From Phycisphaerales bacterium (lineage in GTDB: Bacteria; Planctomycetota; Phycisphaerae; Phycisphaerales; UBA1924), in contig JAGQON010000014.1 of assembly GCA_020427395.1 (NCBI GenBank), forward strand, positions 32,861 through 96,860: a stretch of DNA of 64,000 bases. The letters run 5' to 3'. The notes under the pieces are model-generated. The model did not search any database. It was given only the letters and a program-made list of their open reading frames with translations, and was not told the origin of the DNA. The stretch's first letter is position 1. Each line of letters begins with the position of its first letter. A program made the position numbers and the translations under genes. Positions 33,386-41,905 of this stretch are shown here, piece by piece.

Positions 33386-34933
33386 GTGCGTCAGAAGATA
33401 AAGAATACAAACGCAACCAACGCCCGCAGGACTTCTGTTCTGGGTATCGCGGCCATGTCCGTGTTCGGGGTCTTCCTGGGCGGCTGCGCCTGGGACTCGT
33501 ACATGGACCCCTCGGTCGTCGGACGCTGGGAACGCACGCCGACGAGCGTGCCGATCCTCAACCACATCGGTGCGATCGAGGATCCCAACTCCGAGTATGT
33601 CGATGTCACCGAGATCACATCTGAGGACCTGATCCCCGAAACCGATGTCTACCGCATCGGCCCGGGCGACTTCCTCGATCTCACCATCTATGACCTCATC
33701 ACCCGAGGGCAGGCCGAGCTCCTGCCCCGTCAGGTCGACCAGAACGGCTACATCCAGATCCCCCAGCTGGGGCGCATCTTTGTTAGCGGCAAGACCGAGG
33801 TTGAAGTGGGCGATGCCATCGCCCAGAAAATGGCCCCGCTCGTCGCAGACCCCCTTGTTTCGGTGGTTGTCCAGCAGCGCCGCAACCAGGTCTTCCATTT
33901 GGCGGGCAATGTCGGAGCACCCGGCCCGTACTCGATCCTCAACGCCGATTTCCGCCTTTTTGAGGCCCTGATCGCCGCAGGCGGGTTCCCCGAGTTCACC
34001 AAGGAAATCTACATCATCCGCCAGGTGCCGCTCGATGAGGGCATCACCAATCTCTCACCCGAAAACCCCGATGACTCAATCCTCGAGCCGCGGGATCCCG
34101 TCCCGGGCCCCAGCGGGGAGAACCTGCTCGATGTCATCGACGATCTCTCGTCGCCGGGCATGATGTCCGGCTCGATGAACACCAGCGGGCTGATCGCGAC
34201 ACGGGCATCTCAGCCCAGCGATCAGGAGCCGATCATCGACCTGATCGAGCCGAACAACAACAACGACTCCGGCGAAGCAACGGGCTCGGAGAATGATGGT
34301 CGCCAGAACCTGGTGCCCCCGGCACCACGCTGGCGTTTCGTCGACGGGCAGTGGGTGCGTGAATCGGTCCCGATCGCGTCGCGTCGCGAGATCGTGACCG
34401 AGAACGGCGATGTGCTGCAAGACTCGCGTGGACAGCTGTTTACGCAGCGTGTGATCCGCGTGCCGGTTGAGCCGCTCGTCTCGGGCGATGCCCGCTACAA
34501 CATCGTGATCCGTCCCGGTGACATCATCCGCGTGCCGCCTTCGCCCCAGGGCTTCTACTACATCCGCGGCGAGGTTCTTCGCCCCGGTGTGTACAACCTG
34601 CCCGCGATCGGCAAGCTCACGCTGCTGCGTGCGATCGCCGCCGGCGGCGACTTTGCCCCCACCGCCATCCCCGAGCGTGTCGACCTGACCCGCATCGTGG
34701 GCGTGGACGAGCAGGCGACCATCATGCTCAACGCCCGGGCCATCGCCGAGGGCACCCAGCCGGATGTGTACATCAAGCCCGACGACATGATCAACATCGG
34801 CACCACCTTCTGGGCCACCCCGCTGGCGGTGCTGCGAGGCGGTTTCCGCACGAGCTACGGCTTCGGCTTCCTGCTCGACCGGAACTTTGGTAATGATGTG
34901 TTCGGTGCACCACCCACCAACATCACGCGTTGA
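33386..34933 (+). CDS. Polysaccharide export lipoprotein, Wza/OPX-like
   Basis: A 515-residue outer-membrane export protein. The signal peptide ends in a lipobox (VFLGGC), so it should be lipidated by Lgt. Residues about 85-175 are a polysaccharide-export (Poly_export) domain: DVYRIGPGDFLDLTIYD, NGYIQIPQLGRIFVSG. Two SLBB-type segments follow (VFHLAGNVGAPGPYSIL; FYYIRGEVLRPGVYNLPA), separated by a long acidic/Asn-rich linker (about 245-325) that is unusual for the family. The GTG start is chosen for CAGGAG upstream. It has its own strong terminator. It presumably forms the outer channel for the polysaccharide made by the following genes. Confidence 0.92.
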   Translation: MRQKIKNTNATNARRTSVLGIAAMSVFGVFLGGCAWDSYMDPSVVGRWERTPTSVPILNHIGAIEDPNSEYVDVTEITSEDLIPETDVYRIGPGDFLDLTIYDLITRGQAELLPRQVDQNGYIQIPQLGRIFVSGKTEVEVGDAIAQKMAPLVADPLVSVVVQQRRNQVFHLAGNVGAPGPYSILNADFRLFEALIAAGGFPEFTKEIYIIRQVPLDEGITNLSPENPDDSILEPRDPVPGPSGENLLDVIDDLSSPGMMSGSMNTSGLIATRASQPSDQEPIIDLIEPNNNNDSGEATGSENDGRQNLVPPAPRWRFVDGQWVRESVPIASRREIVTENGDVLQDSRGQLFTQRVIRVPVEPLVSGDARYNIVIRPGDIIRVPPSPQGFYYIRGEVLRPGVYNLPAIGKLTLLRAIAAGGDFAPTAIPERVDLTRIVGVDEQATIMLNARAIAEGTQPDVYIKPDDMINIGTTFWATPLAVLRGGFRTSYGFGFLLDRNFGNDVFGAPPTNITR

Positions 34934-34989
34934 TCTGATACGACTTGGGTTCTGTTCTCGACGAACAATCGCATGATTGAACTCGTACT

Positions 34990-35024
34990 GATCCCTGCCC
35001 CAGCGGCAGGGATCGTTTGTTTTT
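34990..35024 (+). terminator. Rho-independent terminator
   Basis: A perfect 10-bp stem GATCCCTGCC (34990-34999) / GGCAGGGATC (35005-35014) and a T-rich tail GTTTGTTTTT. It separates the export lipoprotein from the exosortase operon. The rest of 34934-35211 holds no supported gene. Confidence 0.92.
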
Positions 35025-35211
35025 GCGCGTTGGCGGTGTGGCAGTGCGGCGAAGTCGATGCCCATGGGGCGAATTTCATCACGAATCAGCGATCTCGCGC
35101 CAATCATGGCGGTGCGACGATCCGGCGAAAGCGGACCGAAAATCGTGCCGATCAGGGTTCCAGAACACAGAATCGATACCTGACCCAGCACCAGAGCGAA
35201 CCCAAAAGCAG

Positions 35212-36171
35212 ATGAGCAGCAGCAGTCTTCACAGCGATCAGACACTCCCCGATGAGCCCACGCAAACGCGTGTGCTTGGGCTGTTTACGCGCGAGGGTGT
35301 GAGCATTGGTCTTGTCTGCCTTGTGGGCTTCGGGCTGGTGTTCTTCCGCTGGTTCCTGCATCAGGGACAGATCAGCATCACCCACATGCAGGACTGGGGG
35401 CACTCGTTCGTGATCCCGCTGATCGCGGGCTACATGATCTGGCAGCGCCGCGAGCAGATCGCCCGGACAAGCACGAGCGTGTTCTGGCCCGCTCTGGTGC
35501 CGTTCCTGCTGGGGATCCTGGCGTACGCGTACAACCTGTTCATGGTGCGGAACCACATGCTCCAGGGCATGAGCATGATCATGTCGCTGGGCTCGCTCGT
35601 GCTGCTGATGCTCGGGCCGGGCGTGTTTCGTTATCTCTTCCTGCCTATCGCCTACCTCGTGCTGATGATCACGATCGCCGAGAGCATCATGCTCGCGGTG
35701 ACCTTTAAGCTCCAGCTGCTGGCATCGCAGGGCTCATGGCTGCTGCTGAACCTGATCGGATCACCCTTTGGGTGGTTCAGCGTTGATATCGACGGCAACA
35801 CGCTGCAGATCCTGACCAGCTCCGGCGAGACGCTGCCGATGAATGTGGCCGAGGCGTGCTCCGGTATGCGCATGGTCGTGGCGTTCTACGCGCTGGCCGT
35901 CGCGGTGGCGCTGCTCGGCAGTTCGCAGTGGTGGCAGCGGATCGCGCTGGTGCTGCTGGCGGGCCCGGTGGCCATCTTCATGAACATCGTCCGCGTGACC
36001 GTCCTCGGGCTGCTCATGCTCGTGAACCCCGATCTTGCCTCGGGCGACGCCCACACCCTGATCGGGACGATCCTGCTCGTGCCCTCGCTCGGGCTGTTCC
36101 TGGGTCTGGCGTGGATCCTCAACCGGCTCATCAGCGATCCGGCAGCGAACCCCGAGGAGAGCCCCACATGA
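35212..36171 (+). CDS. xrt: Exosortase
   Basis: A 319-residue polytopic inner-membrane cysteine transpeptidase that cuts PEP-CTERM-type tails. The three catalytic residues are present: Cys216 (AEACSGMRM), Arg261 (NIVRVTVLG) and His281 (GDAHTLIG), with about eight hydrophobic helices. Likely substrates are VPLP-CTERM proteins such as those at 1-306 and 5210. The motif points to the VPLPA/exosortase D type, but the subclass is inference. The start at 35212 begins MSSSSLHSDQ; longer frames run through the terminator region. It overlaps the next gene by ATGA. Confidence 0.93.
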   Translation: MSSSSLHSDQTLPDEPTQTRVLGLFTREGVSIGLVCLVGFGLVFFRWFLHQGQISITHMQDWGHSFVIPLIAGYMIWQRREQIARTSTSVFWPALVPFLLGILAYAYNLFMVRNHMLQGMSMIMSLGSLVLLMLGPGVFRYLFLPIAYLVLMITIAESIMLAVTFKLQLLASQGSWLLLNLIGSPFGWFSVDIDGNTLQILTSSGETLPMNVAEACSGMRMVVAFYALAVAVALLGSSQWWQRIALVLLAGPVAIFMNIVRVTVLGLLMLVNPDLASGDAHTLIGTILLVPSLGLFLGLAWILNRLISDPAANPEESPT

Positions 36172-37088
36172 GCGAGCGATCAGGACAATCGAGTGTTCGC
36201 ATGACCCTGAGCATCGCGTTGCTGGTGCTCATGCTCGTCTCAACGGCCGGGATCAGCGCATACATCCGCGTCAAGGATGTGCACTTGCAGAAGATCCCCA
36301 TCTACCCCAAGGACGACCGCCAGGTCTCCAGCGTCCCCTCGCTGACCCCCTCATGGCGGCAGATCGGTGCCGACGAGATCCTCGGGGCCGAGATGACCGA
36401 AACGCTGGGCACGCAGAACTATGTCTCGCGTCACTACATCCTGACGCGCGACGCGGACCCCAAGCGTCCGATCATCCTCGACCTGCACATCGCCTATTAC
36501 ACCGGCATGATCGACACGGTCCCCCATGTCCCCGAGCGGTGCTTCGTGGGCGGGGGGCTCCAGCAGAGCGCCTCATCCCGCGTCATCCCGATCCCGATGG
36601 ACACATCCGGCTGGCGCGCGGACCCGGGCGTGCCCGAACAGTTCGCCGGCTCGCAGGGCGAGATCTACACGGTCCGCCTGAGCAACAACCCCGAGATGAC
36701 CGACGCCCCGGGGCTTCGCGTTCGTCTCCCGCGTGACATCGGGCCCCAGAACCCTTTCGAGTTTCGTGCATCCGAGTTCATCAACCCGGGCAGCTCGAAT
36801 GTGTACGCCGGCTATTTCTTCATCGCCAACGGTGGGACCAAGGCCAACGCCAACGATGTCCGCCAGCTGGCGTTCAATCTTGAAGACGACTACGCCTATT
36901 ACATGAAGGTGCAGATCAGCTCGATCAGCCTTGAATCCTTCGATGAGTTCTCGCAATACTCTGGCGATCTGCTCGGCGAGCTGATCGGCGAGATCATGCG
37001 TTGCGTGCCCGACTGGGTCGAGGTGCAGCAGGGCACCTACCCTCAGGACAACCCTCGCGCCGGGGAACGGGACGAAGGGGAATCGTGA
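36168..37088 (+). CDS. EpsI-like exosortase-associated protein
   Basis: A 306-residue protein with one N-terminal membrane helix (about 12-31) and a periplasmic domain of the EpsI (methanolan biosynthesis, DUF3485) family. The landmark VPHVPERCFVGGG corresponds to the family's HxPExCxxGxGW segment, and ILDLHIAYYTGMIDT precedes it as in EpsI. In many genomes this domain is fused to exosortase; here it is a separate gene coupled to it by an ATGA overlap. It is thought to assist exosortase or polysaccharide assembly; the biochemical role is not established. Confidence 0.88.
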   Translation: MSERSGQSSVRMTLSIALLVLMLVSTAGISAYIRVKDVHLQKIPIYPKDDRQVSSVPSLTPSWRQIGADEILGAEMTETLGTQNYVSRHYILTRDADPKRPIILDLHIAYYTGMIDTVPHVPERCFVGGGLQQSASSRVIPIPMDTSGWRADPGVPEQFAGSQGEIYTVRLSNNPEMTDAPGLRVRLPRDIGPQNPFEFRASEFINPGSSNVYAGYFFIANGGTKANANDVRQLAFNLEDDYAYYMKVQISSISLESFDEFSQYSGDLLGELIGEIMRCVPDWVEVQQGTYPQDNPRAGERDEGES

Positions 37089-37191
37089 ACAAGGACCAGG
37101 CCGAGACGGGTGAGAGCCCGGCGAAGGCATTCAATAGGGCAAGCCGCCCAGTGATATCGCCCCCGAAGGGGCCAGAAGAAGGACAGGACCT

Positions 37192-40100
37192 ATGGCATCT
37201 CGCGTGAACACTCGCTTTGTGATCTTGCTCGTCGTCGGCATCGTGGGGCTTCTGGGCATGATGCTCGTCGCCTACAGCGTCGCGTTCAAGAGCGCGGCTG
37301 ACAACATGCGAGAGGGCGACCGGCTCCTGGCCGAGGGCAATATCAAGCAGGCCGAGCGTGCCTACTCCAAGGGTGTCAACAAGGACACAACCAATGTGGA
37401 GTACCTCAACAAATGGATTCAGTCGCTCGAGATGCTGGTGCCCGAGACCGAGACCGAGTACCGGGACCGGTTCTATACAGACTACTCCGGTGCCATCAGC
37501 AAGGCGGCGACGGTTCTCCGGAACGATGTCGATGCGCACGAGCGGCAGCTCGAACTCATGTACAAGCAGCTTCGCAGCGAGTACTCGCGAGGGCTCGCGG
37601 ACAGGATGATCGAACAGACGACCTCAAGCCTGGGGTTTTACAGCAGCGGTGACGGGAGCGTCCAGCCCTGGGAACGCCTGCGTCGCTACCGCGGCATCGC
37701 GATCACGCAGATCTCGATGCGCGGCGGTGTCCTCGAGGAAAACTCGGTCGAGCTGGCCAAAGAGGATCTCCAGCGGGCCCTGGAGGTCGACCCGACCGAT
37801 TCAGACTCGCGGATCGCGCTGATGACCCTCGACCTCACCGAGGTTGACCGGAATGCACCCCGAGATGATCGCGCAGCCAGGATCAACGCCCTCCGCGAGA
37901 ACCTGGCCGAGGCGGACAGCTACCTCGCTTCATACCCGGAGGATCAGCGCATGCGCCTGCAGCGGCTGTTCCTCCTTATCGAGCTGGATCGCCGATCGCT
38001 CGATCAGTCGCAACCCCCAGAGCAGCAGGTCGAGCAGCTCAAGGAGCTGTATGTACCCCGGATCGTCACACTCAACGATATCGCCGAATCGCTCCAGTCG
38101 GGCAGCAGCGACCAGCTCAACATCCAGACCCTGACACTCTTCGCCGGCATCGAGAACACGATCGACCCACCGGCACAGTATGTCCGCTCGCGTGAGCTGC
38201 TCAATAAGATGGTCTCTGACAACCCAGAGAGCGCAGAATATCTCTACTACGCCGGCCAGCTCGCGAAGGATGCGAACGCGACTGATGATGCGAACAAGTG
38301 GTTCGAGCAGATCCAGACGCTTCAGGTCAAGCCACTGAGTTATGAGGGCCTCCGCCAGTTCTCGATCCAGCGACTCGCGCTTCTGCGTCGTGCGGAGATC
38401 GCGGTAGAGCAGGCGGAAGTGGCAGTTGATGAAACAGCCCGAGCGGCCGCGGTTGCGAAGGCGATCCAGCTCCGAGACCAGTTCTCGGGCATGGTGAGTG
38501 AGGATAACCTCGCGCAGGTTCTTCTTGATGGTCGCATCGCGCTCGCCCAGGACAAGACCGACGAATCGTTGCGACTCTTCAAGAAGTACAACGACCAGAC
38601 GCAACGCAGCAGCCCGGCGGGGCTCTGGTACGAGGGGCAGGTCGCCAAGCAGCTCGGGCAGTTCGGCGTCGCCCGCGACGCGCTCATGCAGCTCATCGCG
38701 ATCGACAACTCCAACCGCAAGATCGCGGCGATGATCTCATTGGCCCAGATCGAAGAGCAGCTGCAGAACCTGGAGACCGCGGCCAGCTACTACCGCGATG
38801 TGCTCGAGGTCCGCCCGACCATGCAGGAAGTCCAGGGCGAGCTCGATCGGGTGAACATGCTGCTCAACCCTGAGCTCAATGACGACCCCGCGCTGGCCGC
38901 GATCTATACATCGCGCCGCCTGCGTCTGGGCGACAACGACACCACCAGCGACTACGCCGGGGCCGTCGAGTATCTGCGTGAAGCCGTTGAGCGTCTTGAG
39001 TACGAGCCCCGCGTCGCACGCGAGCTCGCGTCACTGATGCTCGACAGCGGCGACATCGACGGCGCCCGCGTGCTGATCCAGGAATCAGCTCGGCGCTACC
39101 CCGACGACGAGGCGCTGTCGGGAATGCTGCGCGCCATGGAATCGGGCAACACGGACGAGATTCTCGTGAGCCTGATCCGTGAATCTGATCGACCCGAGCT
39201 CGAGAAGCTGATCTCGATCGCTGGTGTCGCCTCCAACAGGGGCATGTACGACCTGCTCGATGAGACGGTTGCCCAGCTCAACAGCATCGCCCCCGACGAC
39301 AGGCGGGTGCTTGAGTTCACCTTTGCCAACGCGCTCCGCAAGGGCGACACGGAGCAAGCGATCCAGATCTCGAAGCGTCCGGAGCTGACCCAGGTCGAGT
39401 CGATCTCCTACCAGGCCCGCATCGCGGTTGCTCAGAAACAGCAAGACCGTGCCATCGAACTGCTCAATCAGGCGGCGTCTTCCGGCACCGCGGATGTCGC
39501 GATCTACCAGCTGCTCGCCATGCTCCAGCGTGAACAGGGCGACATGAACGACTCGATCAACTCGTTCAAGCAGGCGCTGGCAATCCGCCCTGACAACAGC
39601 GAGGTCATCCGTGAGTACCTGCTGACCCTGACCCAGATGCGTGAGTACGACCAGGCCCTCAACGAGGCCCGACGCATGCAGCGTTACGGCACCGTCGACC
39701 CGGTCTTTATGAACCTCTGGCTCACGCTGGAGTCCCAGTTCGGAGGCGTGCAGGGTCGCGATTTCGCGACGCGTCAGCGAGAGCGCCTGCTCGAGCTGAA
39801 CCCCAACGATCCCAACAACGCATACCAGCTCGCTCGTCTCTACATCCTTTCTGGGAAGTGGAACGAATCCCGCGTGATCATCGACCAGCTCCGTTCCACA
39901 AACGACTCACTCGAGTTCGCCGAGCTCGAGGCAACCTGGTACGCCGAGCAGGGGATGGTCGACAACAAGGACGGGCTCGTACTCGCCAACGAAGTCTTTA
40001 AGTCGTACATCGAGTCGATCCCGGGTACGGTCGGCCCGGAGCCCTATGTCCTCAACTCTCAGTTCATGCTCTCCCGCGGGCGCCCCGACCTGGCCCTGGT

Positions 40101-41808
40101 CGCCGCCAACGAGGCGGTGGAGCACCAGTCCCCCGAGACCATGGAGGGATCGGTGCTGCTGGGTGATCTGTACATGCGGATCAACAACTTCTCGGACGCG
40201 GTGAAGGCGTACCGGTCGGTTGTGGACGCCGGTGCCGACGACGAGCAGAACACCGTTCGCTCACGGCTCGTGGACTCGCTTGTGCGTCTTGATCGCTATG
40301 AAGAGGCACAGGAAGTCTACAACGGGTTCCCCCCGAGCCAGAGCAACGACATGATCACGATGCTCCAGGGCGCGGACATTGCCAAGGGCATGGGCAACGA
40401 TCAGCGTGCGAGGGAAATCCTCAACAACACGGTCTCGGCATACCCTAATAACCCGCTGGTCTTTATCAAGCGGGCAGAGATGATGATCGGCGACGAGACA
40501 CTCGCCAACGACATGCTCTCTGACCTCGGGCGGGCCATGGAGCTCGAGCCCAACAACTGGCGTGCCTACCGCGTGCGTGCCGCGGGCTACTTCAACCTCG
40601 GGCGTCGCGACGACGCGCTGGAAGACCTCAAGACGACGATCAAGCTCAACCCGAGCCTCGACCGCTCGATCTACGCGGTGCTCAACGAGCTGCTCGCCCA
40701 GCCCGGGCGGACCAGCGAGGCCGCCGGTGTTGCTCGCGACATCATCTCCATGCGGTCCGACGACGCGAACCTGATGGCCCGTATCGGTGGGCTCTTCGCT
40801 TCGCGTAAGGAATGGAACTACGCCTCGGAGTTTTATGGCATGGCGTGGGAGAAACGCCACGCGCCGTCCGATGGCGCAACGTATATCGACACGCTCGTCC
40901 GCCAGTCCCCGCCCGACGCCAACAAGGCCAACGATGTCATCAACCAGCTGGCCGCGATGGTCGGCGACATCAACACCAACTCCGGCCTGCTGGCCGCGCA
41001 GGCACTGGTCCTCCAGGCCCGCGGACGGGATGACTTCGCCCAGCAGCAGATCACCAAGGCGTTCGACCTCTCGGTAACGAACAATATCGAGCTGATGAAC
41101 TGGGCCAACAACATCGCCCGCTACTTTGAGGATCGCCCGGCCACCGAGCATATCGCGTATCTTGAGACGCTCAAGCGTCGCAACTCGAACCCCGTGATCG
41201 GGCAGTGGCTCGATTTCTTCATCGCCCAGCGACTGACACGCGAGGACACCGTTCCCCAGCGTGCGTTCGACATGCTGATCGCAATGCAGGACTCCTCGTA
41301 CCCCGCCGCGATCTCGACGCGATCCTACCGCCTCCACGGCACGACGCTCTTCTCACAGAAGAAGTACGAGGAAGCCGCGGCGGTCTGGCGTGCGGGACTC
41401 GAGCGGTTCTCGGACGACTGGGAGATGAACAACAACCTCGCGTATGTGCTCTCCAGCAAGCTCGGCAAGGCTCAGGAGGCGCTGGCCTACGGAGAAAAGG
41501 GTGTCGCGGAGAACATCGGGCTCAGCGAACCGTACGAGACCATGGCGGGTATCTACATCGCGCTCGGCAAGTACGACGAAGCCCAGCAGATGATCGATAC
41601 CGGAAGCAAGTTCATCAAGACCGTTCCGGCGCGGGTGACCATGTTGCTCACCGCCGGGCGACTGGCACTCAAGAAGGGCGATCGGACCGATGCCAGATCC
41701 AAGATCGCCGACGCCCGCTCGGTGCTGCGGTCGGCCCCCGAATCGCACCCCGACCTTGAGCAAGACATTGCGGACTTTGAGCAGGAACTCAACTCAGAAG
41801 AGAACTGA
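37192..41808 (+). CDS. Giant membrane-anchored TPR-repeat protein
   Basis: A 1538-residue protein: one N-terminal transmembrane helix (about 8-30, VILLVVGIVGLLGMMLVAYS) and then an almost continuous helical-repeat array. TPR-type units are clear in places, for example DAVKAYRSVVDAGAD, PNNPLVFIKRAEMMIG, AMELEPNNWRAYRVRAAGYFNLGRRDDALEDL and NNNLAYVLSSKLGKAQEALAYGE (split). The N-terminal signal is a membrane anchor rather than a lipobox. It plays the part of the TPR protein (PrsT-like) found in PEP-CTERM/exosortase loci, likely a scaffold for polysaccharide assembly in the periplasm, but is much longer than usual. AAGGACAGGA precedes the ATG. Confidence 0.88.
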   Translation: MASRVNTRFVILLVVGIVGLLGMMLVAYSVAFKSAADNMREGDRLLAEGNIKQAERAYSKGVNKDTTNVEYLNKWIQSLEMLVPETETEYRDRFYTDYSGAISKAATVLRNDVDAHERQLELMYKQLRSEYSRGLADRMIEQTTSSLGFYSSGDGSVQPWERLRRYRGIAITQISMRGGVLEENSVELAKEDLQRALEVDPTDSDSRIALMTLDLTEVDRNAPRDDRAARINALRENLAEADSYLASYPEDQRMRLQRLFLLIELDRRSLDQSQPPEQQVEQLKELYVPRIVTLNDIAESLQSGSSDQLNIQTLTLFAGIENTIDPPAQYVRSRELLNKMVSDNPESAEYLYYAGQLAKDANATDDANKWFEQIQTLQVKPLSYEGLRQFSIQRLALLRRAEIAVEQAEVAVDETARAAAVAKAIQLRDQFSGMVSEDNLAQVLLDGRIALAQDKTDESLRLFKKYNDQTQRSSPAGLWYEGQVAKQLGQFGVARDALMQLIAIDNSNRKIAAMISLAQIEEQLQNLETAASYYRDVLEVRPTMQEVQGELDRVNMLLNPELNDDPALAAIYTSRRLRLGDNDTTSDYAGAVEYLREAVERLEYEPRVARELASLMLDSGDIDGARVLIQESARRYPDDEALSGMLRAMESGNTDEILVSLIRESDRPELEKLISIAGVASNRGMYDLLDETVAQLNSIAPDDRRVLEFTFANALRKGDTEQAIQISKRPELTQVESISYQARIAVAQKQQDRAIELLNQAASSGTADVAIYQLLAMLQREQGDMNDSINSFKQALAIRPDNSEVIREYLLTLTQMREYDQALNEARRMQRYGTVDPVFMNLWLTLESQFGGVQGRDFATRQRERLLELNPNDPNNAYQLARLYILSGKWNESRVIIDQLRSTNDSLEFAELEATWYAEQGMVDNKDGLVLANEVFKSYIESIPGTVGPEPYVLNSQFMLSRGRPDLALVAANEAVEHQSPETMEGSVLLGDLYMRINNFSDAVKAYRSVVDAGADDEQNTVRSRLVDSLVRLDRYEEAQEVYNGFPPSQSNDMITMLQGADIAKGMGNDQRAREILNNTVSAYPNNPLVFIKRAEMMIGDETLANDMLSDLGRAMELEPNNWRAYRVRAAGYFNLGRRDDALEDLKTTIKLNPSLDRSIYAVLNELLAQPGRTSEAAGVARDIISMRSDDANLMARIGGLFASRKEWNYASEFYGMAWEKRHAPSDGATYIDTLVRQSPPDANKANDVINQLAAMVGDINTNSGLLAAQALVLQARGRDDFAQQQITKAFDLSVTNNIELMNWANNIARYFEDRPATEHIAYLETLKRRNSNPVIGQWLDFFIAQRLTREDTVPQRAFDMLIAMQDSSYPAAISTRSYRLHGTTLFSQKKYEEAAAVWRAGLERFSDDWEMNNNLAYVLSSKLGKAQEALAYGEKGVAENIGLSEPYETMAGIYIALGKYDEAQQMIDTGSKFIKTVPARVTMLLTAGRLALKKGDRTDARSKIADARSVLRSAPESHPDLEQDIADFEQELNSEEN

Positions 41809-41827
41809 TCAAACCGATACACCCCAA

Positions 41828-41878
41828 CGCGCCGGAGCCCTCCGGCGCGATCAGCGCCCACCGGATAATGTTATCCGG
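41828..41878 (+). promoter_or_regulatory. Two tandem inverted repeats before the Wzz/kinase gene
   Basis: A 9-bp GC-rich stem CGCGCCGGA (41828-41836) / TCCGGCGCG (41841-41849), then an 18-base palindrome CCGGATAA-TG-TTATCCGG (41861-41878), 27 bases before the next ATG. No T tract follows either. They could be an attenuator, an mRNA-processing site or (the second) a protein operator within the operon. Confidence 0.45.
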
Positions 41879-41905
41879 ACCTGATCGAGACCACGGAGCC
41901 GTGTT

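Noticed and set aside
34076..35245. Long minus-strand frame opposite the export lipoprotein and its terminator
   Set aside because: It runs antisense through a clear coding gene and a strong terminator, has no ribosome site or family motif, and reflects codon-bias open frames in GC-rich DNA.
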